DNA of 64,000 bases from Semisulcospira habei (Eukaryota > Mollusca > Gastropoda > Semisulcospiridae), in assembly GCA_036245525.1 (NCBI GenBank), contig BTPG01000001.1, positions 223,565,418-223,629,417 on the forward strand, read 5' to 3'. Below the pieces are notes generated by a model. The model did no database searches. It was not told where the DNA came from and was given only the letters and a program-made list of their open reading frames with translations. Of this stretch, positions 35,896 to 47,800 are shown one piece after another. A program made the position numbers and the translations under genes. Position 1 is the stretch's first letter, and each line of letters opens with the position of its first letter.

Positions 35896-38800
35896 GGCAC
35901 ACACACACACACATTGACAGAGAGAGAGATTGGCGCACCCTGTGCTGTACAAGACTACTAACTTAGCTTTTCTGGAGCTGTGGCAGAAATTGTTTGGAAT
36001 AGCTAGGTTGCCGTTTTCAGCAGTGTGGGTGCGTACTGAACTTGAGCCTCTTAGGGGAAAGGTTACAACACAAGTGCTGGTATTACCAAGTGTTTTATTC
36101 GCTCCCAGTGTAAGTGCAGGAAATGAAATTATAACCTTGATAAAGGCAGACCATTTTCCTTCAAGGTGAGGAAGATGTTAAGGCTGTAAAAACCTGAAAA
36201 ACTGGCTAAATCTTTAGTTGTTTGCAAGAGGTATCCGTTTTTGCTTCTTTGTTGCAGGGTGGAGAACAAGTTCAAGTAAAAATCTCTGAAAAGTGGCCGG
36301 GGTCCAGGGGCCGCCAAGGCCCCGGCGGGGTCCAGGGGCAAAGCCCCGGCAGGGGGCGCAGAGGGGCTTTGCCCCCCCGTAAAAAAATCGATATTTTTCA
36401 TTTTTAGAGGTATATATTCTGCCTTTTTGCGAGAGATAGCACACAGAAAAGGCTCAAATTTGACTACATGCAAACTCAAGATTAGAGTAAAATGCATTTT
36501 TCTTTAAAAGGTATTTTTTCGAAAAATACTTACCGATGACATGACAAATGGGAGTGTCTACTACGTGCTCAAATTCTAGCCTACGAACCCGTTGTGTGCA
36601 CACACAACCCGGGAGGCACTCGGGGAACCCTCCAGAGGGGCCAAGAGTTGTCTCCCGGACCTGCCTATCCGGTTCCGAGTCACCTGACTCGCCAGTCAGA
36701 TACTAGGCTCACCAGCGGCAAGCGGGGCAGGTGGGAGGGTCCTCCGTGTCATGTCATCGGTAAGTATTTTTCGAAAAAATACCTTTTAAAGAAAAATGCA
36801 TTTATTTCATCAAAAACATTACCGATGACATGACAAATGGGAGAATCACGAATAGGAGGAGGGTGCCGCCCCGGTACTACCGGAGACCAAGACCGTCCTC
36901 CCATTGCTAATTCCCAGGTAACGAGCTAGGTGCGTACCTACGGCGCCTGCTGCGCCGGGAGGGAGTGCTGTGCCACCGTGAGGTCCCCCAACAAGGCGAG
37001 GTTGTCTCGCTGTCCCGCCAGATCCCGAAGGTAGAAACGAGCGAAGGTAGATTCTGCTCGCCAGCCCACCGCGGCCACGATGTCCTTGACAGCGCAGTTC
37101 CGATCGAATGCGACGCTCGTGGCCATGGCGCGTACTTCGTGTGCGCGGATCTTCAGTCTCTGCGCTATGCGTGGGGAGAGATCCATGTATGCCGATCGTA
37201 TTACCCAGCGCAGCCAGGAGGAGATCGTCTGGGCTGTGATATCAGTCTTGCCCTGGCGTATGGGCAGGAAGAGGCGGGAGCGCCCTCTACGGGTAACTTT
37301 GGTACGGCGCAGGTAGATGCGTAGGGCACGCACGGGATCCTGTCGCCGAGTCTCCGGAGAGCAGGCAGGCCCTCCCAGGGGCCGCAAGGTGATGATCTGT
37401 GGAGCAGTTAGGGGCGACCTTGTTTTGGCAATAAAGCTGGGGTCCGTTAAGAGCTGCACGGAGCGATCTGCCCTGAACTGGAGGCAGTCTGGGCGGGTAG
37501 AAAGAGCGTGTAGCTCGCTAACTCTGGACGCGGTGGCCAAGGCTAGAAGGAAGCAGGTCTTGCGTGTCACATTTGCCAGAGGGGCTAGAGCGAGTGGCTC
37601 GAACTGGGAAGAATTCAGCCACGTCAGGACCCAAGGTAGGTCCCAGCGAGGAACGAGAGAACGCTGAGTCGGACGTTGGAGGCTGAAGCTGGACATGAGG
37701 TCGGAGAGGTCCTTACAGGCGCCGGGGTCTGGAAGGCCGAGATGACGGTACGTGTCGGCGACCATGGATAAGTATCCCCTGATGGTGATGGGCGCCAAAC
37801 CTTGGACCTCGAAGAGCCATAGGAGAAAGTCCGCTAGCTGTGGGTTAGTCAGTCCGGTGGGTAGGAGGCGACGGGCGTCGCACCAGGCACACAAGACGCG
37901 CCACTTCCCTTCGTAAACACGCCGGGTGGAAGGCTTGCGGGCTGCAGCGATTGCCTCCACTGCTGCACCAGAGAAGCCTCGAGCGGTGAGGGCGCGCTGC
38001 ACAACCTCCAGGCGTGAAGAGACAGGCGTTCGGGACAAGGGTGGAAGAGAGCCTGCCTGGGCTGCTTGAGCATGGAACGGGGCGTGGGAAGGCGCAGGGG
38101 AGGAGAGGTGGCGAGGTTGAGTAGGTCGGTGGTCCAGGACCGGGCCCAAGCCAGCGGGGCGACCAGAAGCAGGACTGCGTTGCTCCCTCGAAGTTTGTGG
38201 AGGACCTTGGGAATGAGGACTGTCGGGGGGTACGCGTAAGCGATGAGGCCGTCCCAAGGAATCGAGAGGGCATCGACTGCCCAGGCCAGCGGGTCTGGAA
38301 TCGGGGAGACGAAGAGGGGAAGCTGGCGGTTCCACCTCGTAGCAAAGAGGTCGATTAAGGGAGTCTCCCAACGGGCGCAGATCATCTGGAAGATATCCGG
38401 GCGCAACGTCCATTCTGTGTGGAGCAACTGGCCGCGGCGAGAGAGCGAGTCCGCCAACACATTCAAGTGGCCAGGAATGTGTCGTGCGAGGAGTGTAATG
38501 TCGCGTTCCTCGGCCCAGCGCATCAAACGGAAGAGGAGCATACAGAGGTCGGGAGATCGGGTGCCCCCCTGTCTCTGGATGTAGGCCACCACCGTCGAGT
38601 TGTCGGAGAGGACGAGAAGCCGCTGGTTCCTGAGCTGGTTCTCCCAAACGAAGAGGGCTTGCCAGACTGCCTGCAGCTCTAACCAATTGCTGTGCTTGTC
38701 CGCAAACTCCGGGGGCCAGAGGCCGGAAGCCGAGGAGAATTGAGGAAGCAGGTGGGCTCCCCACCCCGAGAGGCTCGCGTCGACACACAGGGAGAGGTGC

Positions 38801-41800
38801 GGGGGGGGGGAGGACAAAGGGACTCCCGAAGCCAACCAAGCCGTGTCGGTCCAGCGTAGAAGGTGAGGGCGAACCAGGGGGGAAACCGGGACCAGGTGGG
38901 TAAGGTCGCCAGAAGAGGGTCTCCAGAGAAGCAGGAGGTGCAGCTGAAGGGGGCGGGCGTAGAGGCGACCTAGGGGGAGAAGGTCCGCCGCTGCGTTGAT
39001 CAGTCCGAGGAGTTGAAGCCAAACTCGGGCGGGAGCTGCTTCCTGCTGAGCTAGCTGGTTGGCGAAGGTGGCCAACTTCCGAATCCGGGGATCCGGGAGG
39101 CGAACAACGTTGAGATCGGTGGCAAAATCCATTCCGAGATGAATGAAGCGGCGCGAGGGCGTGAGATCTGACTTCCCGACGTTGAGGAGGAACCCCAGTC
39201 GCGACAGCAGACGCACCAGAGTATCCCTGTCCTCTTCCAAGACGGACTCGACGTGGTTTCTCAGGAAGAGATCGTCGAGGTAGTTGGACATAGGGCTGAG
39301 AGACGACTGCCGTGCCTTGGCCATAACTGCATCCATCAAGCGGGTGAAGACCCAGGGGCTGAGGTTGAGGCCGAAGGGTAGGGCTCGAAACTGGTAAACG
39401 GTTCCATCGAACGCGAAGCGCAGATACCTCTGGGCGGCCGGATGTATGGGTACGTGTAGGTAAGCGTCGGAGAGATCCAGGCTGACGGCGTAATCCATGG
39501 GTCGCACCGCGGTACGCAGGGCTCGGGCCGTCTCCATGTGGAAGGAAGGAGCCACGATGAAGCGATTTAGGGCTGAGAGGTCGATCACTGGGCGCCACTT
39601 GCCGCCAGGCTTGGGGACGACGAAAAGTCTGCTGTAAAATCCCAGCGAGTCTGCGCGGCGCACAACCTCTGTGGCATCCTTCCTCAAGAGAGAGTCGACT
39701 TCCCCCCGTAGGGCGCACTCCTTGAGCGGGTCTGCGGGGATCTCGGTCCACAGCGGAGTCGTACGCAGAGGAGGAGGGGAACGAAAGGAGATCCGTAGGC
39801 CGCCGGAAACAGTGTCTAAAATCCACGGGTCTTCTGGAATCAGTAATCGCCACTCGTCGCTGAAGAGGGCGAGCCTGCCGCCGACTGGAGGACCCGAGAC
39901 GGCCGGCGGAGGCGGAGGAGGGGAGGAGTCACTGAGCCCGCCCGCGCCCAGGGCGACGGGCGGGACGGGGCCAAGCGGGGGCGGGGGCGTTAGCTTGGCC
40001 GGGGCGACCGAAGGCGGGGCGACGGCGACGCAGGGACTGCAGCTGGGTTGTTGACGTCGGGTCGACGGGTCTGGAGATCCGCAGGGGGCGACCCACGGCC
40101 TTGCGGGCTGACTGAAAGCGCCGAGGAACAGACTTGGGAGGCCACCTGTCCGCATTGGAATCCTTGACGGCTTGCCAGGTGTCACCAAAGAGAAGGGGTC
40201 CCCCGAGGGGGGCCCGACGCAGCTGGGTCTTCAGGTCGGCAGGCATTCCCCGGCAGGCCTGCAGGACAGCGTCGCGGCGGAGTAAATCACAATTGGCGGC
40301 TGCAGCCATAGCGTTGACCGAAGAGTGATACGCGGCGCGGCTGGCCGCTTCAGCGAGGACGAGGAGGTCGCCAAGAAGGGGGGTCAGGGACGGGTGCCAC
40401 GAATCTTCCACGCGCCGGAGGAAGGCTTGCGTAAGGAGCTCCATGAAGCCGGCGCAGGCCAAGGAATTCCTGACAAGCGAAGCCGTCTTGTCCAAACCCG
40501 CGGGGAGCGCGCGTCTGAGTGCAGAGGCCCCACCCGCCTGAACCACGGCGGCTGGATCCACCGGAGGGAGAGGGCAGAGGAAGGCCTGGGAATGGCCGGC
40601 GTACCACTGCTGGCGGAAGTACATATCGAGGTCCGGAGGCCATCTGTGGTCCGAGAAGAAATTACTGTCTCTTGAGTCAGACAACAGGTGGGCCGAGAAC
40701 ACATCCCGAAGCTCACGAAAGGAGGGGGGCTGAGGGAGAGTCTTGAACTTCTTTACCTGTCTACCCGCGTCGACGAAGGCAGAAGGCTTCCTCTTCAGGG
40801 GGGGGGATGGAGGGCAGTCCGCTGCCGGAAGCGTGGCGGAGATGAGGCGAGCGACCTCGTCGAGGGCCATAAGAACCTCTGTGCGGGAGGAGGCCGGTAA
40901 CCCGTGGGCTGTCGACGCATCCGAAGGAGAGAGCGGCGAAGGAGAGCGGCTGAGACCTCCGAGGAGAACTGAGATGGAATCATCAGGGAGAAGACTCAAC
41001 GAATCGTCGTCCACGCCGCCGAGAGCCGTCGAAGAGGGACGGCGACCGTGACTCCGAGAGCGAGCAGCTCGACGAGGACGAGGGGAGCCATAAGGCGCCG
41101 AAGCACGCAGGGGAGAGCGACGTCCGCGACGGCGACGCGACGCACTAGAGGAGCGGGAACGGCGGCGGCGACCAGACGAGCGACTACGAGCTGGAGACCG
41201 TGATCCCCGGGAACGAGGAGGAAGGAAAGAGGCTGGGCGAGGGGAAGGGGAACGGGCGGGATGAGGCAGACGGCGGGGAACGTGGGACGAACGCCGCGAA
41301 GAGGTAGAGCGCGAAGGTCCATGGTCCAGATGACGAGAAGAATCCCGAACTGTACGAGGCTCACACGAAGGAGCGCGAGAGTGGTGGTCCGACTTCGATC
41401 GCAAGGAGGAACTGGACACAGGTAGTGGTGTGGTGAGTGTGCGCGAATGTCTCCGCGAGCCGGACTCTGTGGCGAGGCGGGCTCGCAGCGGCCGAGGGGG
41501 ATCCAAGGCCTTCCTAGGAGACGAGTGGGGACCGGTTGACCATGGACGGCGCGAGGCACGTCTCTCCGAACTGACCTCTGTCTCGAGATGGGTTCTCTGC
41601 CTGTCGTAAGGCTTGGTCCAAGCGCGTTCCCTCCTGGGAATCCGCGCCTCGAACTCCCGACTCCGCACACTACCTTGCTGTGTCCGCTGTGGAGATCTTT
41701 CCAGACTGGGGCCATCGGGGGCAAGAGCGGTCGGAGTGTCTGAGATGACAGCCGGCACTTCCGCAGGTCTTGCAACAGGCACAGGTGTCGGGCGTTCACG

Positions 41801-44800
41801 TCGGTAGAAGCTCCAAAGTTGGGCCCAGCGGAGCTCCGGCCAGACGGCGCAAACGTCACAAGAACGCTCAGATGTACAGCCGACACACGGCAGGCAGACC
41901 TTGTGCGAATCCGAGGGCCACTGGAAACCTCCACACTGCGTGCAGGTCATCAGGAGGGCACTGCAACACACCAAACAAACAACGTGCCGGTACGTGGTCG
42001 AGACCAACAGGGCTCGTCCTACCAAGGGGAACCGTACCGAACGATATGGACAAACGGGCTGTGCCCCCAGGCTATACTGTTATAGCGCCCGAAGCTAAGC
42101 TTGCGTCTTTAGAACAAAGCCTACCCCAGCCAGGCTGGAGAGGAATGTGCGCCAAACAACAATAGGTTTAGTTTAGTTTAGTTATTTGGGTTTAACGCCG
42201 CGCAGGCGACTAAGGCCATCACACGGCGGGCCAAACGACAATAGGGACGAAAGGCCGTGCCCCCAGGCAATAATGCTGTAGCGCTCTAAGCTAAGAGTGC
42301 GCTCTCGAAACAAGCATACCCCAGCCAGGCCGGAGATGCAACATGAGCCACGCGCCGCAGCTGGTTTAAACAATGCTCCCCGAAGGCTACCAGGGGAAGC
42401 CAGTAATTTCACCCCAAAGGGGAAAGGCGAGGGCACCAGGGCCCCGCCGAGCTAAGAGTCCCCGCTCAACGAAACCCAACAACACGAACAAGGTAGAGTC
42501 CAAAGGCACAGGCCGGTACCCCGCCCGGGGACCGGCTTCGGGCCCAACTAACTATCCTACCTCTCTGCCGAAGCGGTAGCGGGAGAAGAGACGTCCATGT
42601 CGCCACCGGCGAAATGGCGGGAACCAGCAGGTCCGCCAAGCGAAGCCAACCAAGGAGGACGCCAAGCGAAGAAGCGCAAGCGAAGCTGCAGCGAAGCAAG
42701 AAGCGAAGCAGAAGCGAAGCAACAGGCGAAGCCAAAGTCACGGCGAACTCGAGCACCAAGACCGACCGGTCGAAGGGAGCGCGAGGCTAGAACACGTCCG
42801 AAGGTCGTGAGCCTACGTAGCTGACTGGCGAGTCAGGTGACTCGGAACCGGATAGGCAGGTCCGGGAGACAACTCTTGGCCCCTCTGGAGGGTTCCCCGA
42901 GTGCCTCCCGGGTTGTGTGTGCACACAACGGGTTCGTAGGCTAGAATTTGAGCACGTAGTAGACACTCCCATTTGTCATGTCATCGGTAATGTTTTTGAT
43001 GAAATAAATACATCATCAAAGGGTCTCCCCGATTAATCACTCGTGAAAAGTACGACATGGTAGGCTATTGATCAGTATCACAATAGACTAACAATGGTTT
43101 CAGGTCACATTATAGTCAAATTTGGCAGTAAGAGGACCAGTGTTTTTAAAAATAATTTTTGTCTTGTTTGAAAATTTGTAGTAGGGCTGAATGTTGGAAT
43201 TTGCTGGAAATTTCTGGTTAGCTGAGAGGAGACATGTTTGGTGTTTTGATTCATACTATCCTGAGCTTATCCAGTGGACAATTTTGGGCCTATGTTGAGT
43301 TGCCGTTGACGTAGTGATTTGAGGGGCACGCTGATTTCAGCTGTGCTTGGGTGTGGGGTTGCTAAGGAACCAGTCTCATAGCCAAGAAATGAGACGGGTT
43401 ATGTGCTATTTTTGGGGGTATTTTGTGCTTGGCAAATGTGCAGCTGGTGGGCGGTAGTGTTTTTTTAGAGAATTAAAAAATTAGGGGATGACTGGGACTG
43501 ACTAAGGCTAAGAGACTGGACAGTACGGAAACGGCACTCCGGTCCATGACCTGACAATGGCGTAATCAGGTGACGAGTATTTATTAACAGGGCTTCTGTT
43601 TTCACAACAGGTTAAATGGTCTGTAGACCCCCAGGTATAAATTTTAGAGGGTACACAGACCCCATCTGAGCATAATACAATTAATAGAGGGTACGCAAAA
43701 ATTATTTAAGAACAACATCTTCTGTATGTTCTTTAAAATAAATTATCTCATTTTGCTCTCTCTTTAAATTTGTTGACAGTGTGTCTGTGTCCTTTTCATA
43801 CTGATTCTTTAACTGGTGAGCTGTCGTGCAAAAGCCTGTATTTATTTGCATGATCATTTGATAATGTATTTTAACTGAGAATATAGCCTTTTCTGCTGAA
43901 TGCAGATTGACAACAAAAGTCTGACGTGTCTAAACTCTTTCTTTCTCTGTGTGCGTGTGTGTGTGTGTGCGTGTGCGTGTGTGAACTAATGTACTTAAAA
44001 GTTGGCTTCAACCCATTTAACCCGAAAGACCTATTTCTCCAATGTTAAATCAAGCTTTTGCCTAATAACTGTGTACCAGAAGATGGATCGAGCATGATAA
44101 AAAAAAACAACTAACAAACTTATTTCTGTTCAAATTTCTGGACTTGCTTTTTGAGTTTGCCTCCATGCATATTGCGCTTGTCATCTGTGTGCCGACGTGC
44201 TTTAGCCACGGAAATACACGCAGCCATGGTGAACTCTGAAACTGCGTCGCAGCGGCGGTGCCACACACGGGTATTATTTCTGGTAGGCCCCTACTGTCGC
44301 TTGTCGATGGAGATGGTGGTGTCGTAGTGGAACTTTCTTCTAAGCGATTATCAAGATCAGATGGTGGCGGATTGAAGAATCCAAAGCATTCCAGCTTCCT
44401 TTGCTTTTGCTCCACCATTTACAACTTCGTTCAAGATCGAAAGTGAAACGCACGATGCCGCATCCCATAATAGTATGAATGGTGACGTCACAGCAAGTAA
44501 CGCGTTCAACATCTAGTGCGCACTTTGTAATAACATGCTGACACCACACCGGGTGTAAACTTGCCCGTCCAGTGCGACACTCGCACGGACCCCGGAGTCA
44601 CAAAACTAACCAAGTCATCACTAAAAGTAGAACTCACCGACCTCTGTTAGGGTACGCACGGTGGCGCAAGGATGATGCGTCTCGGACGCAGATGCACTGA
44701 ATTTTAGTGCCGTCTGACTACCCTTTTAGTTACATTTTCAGTACGTGATTTTTTTTAGTTTTAGTGCGCCAGAGACGCACTAAAACGGAAGCCCTGTGAG

Positions 44801-47800
44801 TAAGCCTTATAATTATATTGGGCAGTGCATACAATTTTACACTCGCGGGTGCCACTGACGTTCAGTGACGAGAAAGTAAAAGCTGGACACGGACCTGAAC
44901 TCGTCCTATTTTTAAACTCGGATCGAGACTTGGAGAAAATACATTTCACAAATTTTTCTCGGAACTCTATTTTATTTTCTCGGAAGTGACGCTACCTCTC
45001 CTCGGAAAATCGCGGATCTGAGGAGAGTTCTCCACCCTGTTGTTGCTACTGCGGCGATTGCAGCCAGCTGGAGTCTGGCTATGCCTGCATAGACGGATCA
45101 GGTTACCGCTGTTGGCAAACTAAGTGGGCTAGGGGAAACTGCTGTGAGAGAGAGTGGGAGAGTGTTCCAGGTGGATGGACCGCAGACAGAGAAAGAGCGG
45201 GGGCCGAAAGTGCTGAGTTTGGTGCGGGGGATGTAGAGGCAGAGAGGGTCGGAGGCGGGGGAGGCAGGAAAGAGTGTAGGGGTGAAGTAAGTTGGTGAGA
45301 TAGGCAGGAGCGTAGTTGTTAAGGGATTTGTAGCAGAGAGACAGAATCTTGTATTGGATGCGTTGGGGGATGGGGAGCCAATGAAGGTGTTTGAGCAGGG
45401 GAGTGATGTGGTCGGATTTCTTCTTTCTGAGGACGAGGCGGGCAGCATTGTTCTGCACGCGCTGGAGAGTGAAAGTGGTGGAGTGAGGGAGGCCGGAAAG
45501 GAGAGAGTTGCAATAGTCGATGCAAGATAAGATGAGAGAGACAGCAATGGTATAATAACTACAATTCTATAAAAAAATTTGGCATTTAATTCACATTTGC
45601 TGACCTCTTGTGACCCATGACCTTTCCCAATGGGTCATCCAAATTAGTATGCATAGATAGGTCTTACCATCAGGTATCTCTGTAGCAAGTTTGGGTTTGA
45701 AGTTGTGAATAATATTTGAGAAAAAACATCTTTGTCAAAATATGGCTATTTTGGACCTATTTCCTGAGTTCCTGTGATCCTTGACCTTTCCGAGAGATCA
45801 ACCAAATTAATATATATAGAAAGGTCTTACCATCATGTATCTTTGTACCAAGTTTGGGATTGAAGTTGTTAATAGTATTTGAGAAAAAAAAAATTATGTC
45901 AAAATATAGCTATTTGTTTATATATTTCCTGATCCCCTGTGAACTTGACCTTTGTGAGAGGTCACTGAAACTGGTATGTTTAGAAATGTCTTGCCACAAA
46001 GTATTCCTGGACCAAGTTGAAGATTGTAGCTTGAATAGTCTCGGAGAAAATGTTAATGTTAAAGTTTACCACGGATGACGGCGGACGGACGCCTGACGGA
46101 CGACCACTGGCCCAGAACATACTCACTTTTGCTTCGCACGCTAACCAAAAAGTGAGCACGATCTAACTATAAGAGGCATAGATCCTCATCTTCTTCTTCT
46201 TCTTCTTCTTCTCGAACGCCGTCACACTTGGAGTTTGGCTCTCAAAATGAAATCTGTGGTCTTCTGTAGTGCCTCCACAGGCCCGTACAGTTTCTCTTGT
46301 AGAGTGGCGGGCTTCGGCCATATCTCCTCCCTCAGCGGCTGGTGGTTCCCACAGTCCTGGAGGATGTGCTCTGTGGTCTGCTCTGCTTCTCCACAAGGGC
46401 ACAGGGAAGATGGCACGAGGTGGAAGCGTCTGTGCAGGTGGAAATTGAGTCGGTTGTGCCCGGTCCTCAGACGAAAGATGGTCACCTGCTCTTGTCTGGA
46501 CAGCTGATGGTAACTGTCTATGGGCCGTTGTGGTGGTCTGTACACAGACTTAATGATGGTCTTCATCTCTGTGAAGCCGACTCCATTTTCATCTTGTTCT
46601 TTCTCTGCGCCCGCTTTTGCCATTCTGTCAGCTTCTTCATTGCCGTAGATGCCACAGTGTGAAGGGATCCACTGCAGCACCAGTCTGGTGCACTTGATGT
46701 TTTGCAGTGCCTCTTGTAGACGTGGCAGTTTGCTTGCTGTTGCTGCCTCAAGGACAGACATGGCATCAGTAATGAAGACAATCTGGGCATCAGGGTCTGC
46801 AGTGCCACTAAGGGTGTTAGCTGCGTGGACCAGGGCTTCCACATCAGCTCTGTAATTTGTGCAGTGAAGGCCTGTTGGTACTGCCTCTGCCTGCCATTTT
46901 CCGTTTGGGTACTGAATGTACACCCCAGCCCCTCCATCCTGAACTGCATCTGTGGCTGATCCATCGGTGTATGCCCGTATCCATGCTTCCTGGGGATACT
47001 TTTCTTCGAGCATGGCCAGTGTCAGGGCTTTCTTGCTCACAGTGCTGTGCTCATCTCTGGTGGTGATGTAGGGTACCGTGGAAGAGATGGTGATGTTTTC
47101 TGGCTTACTTTCCCAAGGTGGAAGGTCGCTAGCAGGATTCAGAGCCTCTACCTGCGCAGGCAGCTTTGCCTGGTGTTTTCTCTGCAGTGCTCTCGTCTCC
47201 TTCACAAAACTTGATCTTTTCAGTCTCCCTGAGGTTGGTTGTTTCATCCTAGCGTTCATAGGGTGGTCTTTGGAAGACTTGATCTTTGTGGACTGTATCA
47301 AGGCTTTGCAATCTCTTCTCATGCGCAGGGGTGGGATGCCTGTTGTCTCTTCCATCTTTTCAATTGGTGTGGATCTCATTGCGCCGGTGATGATACGCAG
47401 TGCCTGGTTCTGAACTCTGTCAATGGTCTGCTGGTGTGACTGGGCTGCCGTCAACCATGCATTAGATCCGTACTCAAGGTGTGGTCTCACTGTGCCTTGA
47501 TATACATTTTTGAGGATCTTTTCATTGGCTCCCCATTGTGTTCCAGCCAGTTTTCTCATGATGTTCAGCTTTCTTCTAGCTTTCGCTTCTGCATTCCAAA
47601 TGTGCGGCTTCCACGTCAGCCTCTTGTCAAGGGTGACTCCCAGGTATGTCTGTTGGTCTTCATACCGCAGCGGGGTGTTGCCCAGTGTTAGGTTGCCAGC
47701 CTTTGCCTTGTTGGAGAGAGAGAAGAGTGTGGCTGATGATTTTTCTGTGTTGATGGTCACACACCAGTTGTTGGTCCAGTCTGTCAGCCTGTCCAGGGCT

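Larger units (their letters stand above)
36493..43005 (-). mobile_element. DIRS-type retrotransposon copy 1, apparently intact, 6513 bp
   Basis: Outer ends tgcatttttctttaaaagg and tttttgatgaaat, each bordered by AAA. Inverted terminal repeats of ~183 bp (36530-36712 and 42807-42990) and an internal complementary region (36747-36843). Three long overlapping minus-strand ORFs: gag-like, RT/RNase H/methyltransferase-like, and tyrosine recombinase. This is the DIRS1 plan: no long direct repeats, no integrase, no flanking duplication other than the AAA. Same sense as mitofusin; lies in the intron between exons f and g. Confidence 0.93.

Noticed and set aside
34860..36490. tRNA or rRNA genes in the introns
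   Set aside because: No cloverleaf with A/B box spacing or rRNA-like sequence was recognised on either strand; this was a visual check only.
36965..37667. Plus-strand frames opposite the recombinase ORF
   Set aside because: Shadows of the minus-strand recombinase; the same frames recur at +18948 only because the element is duplicated.
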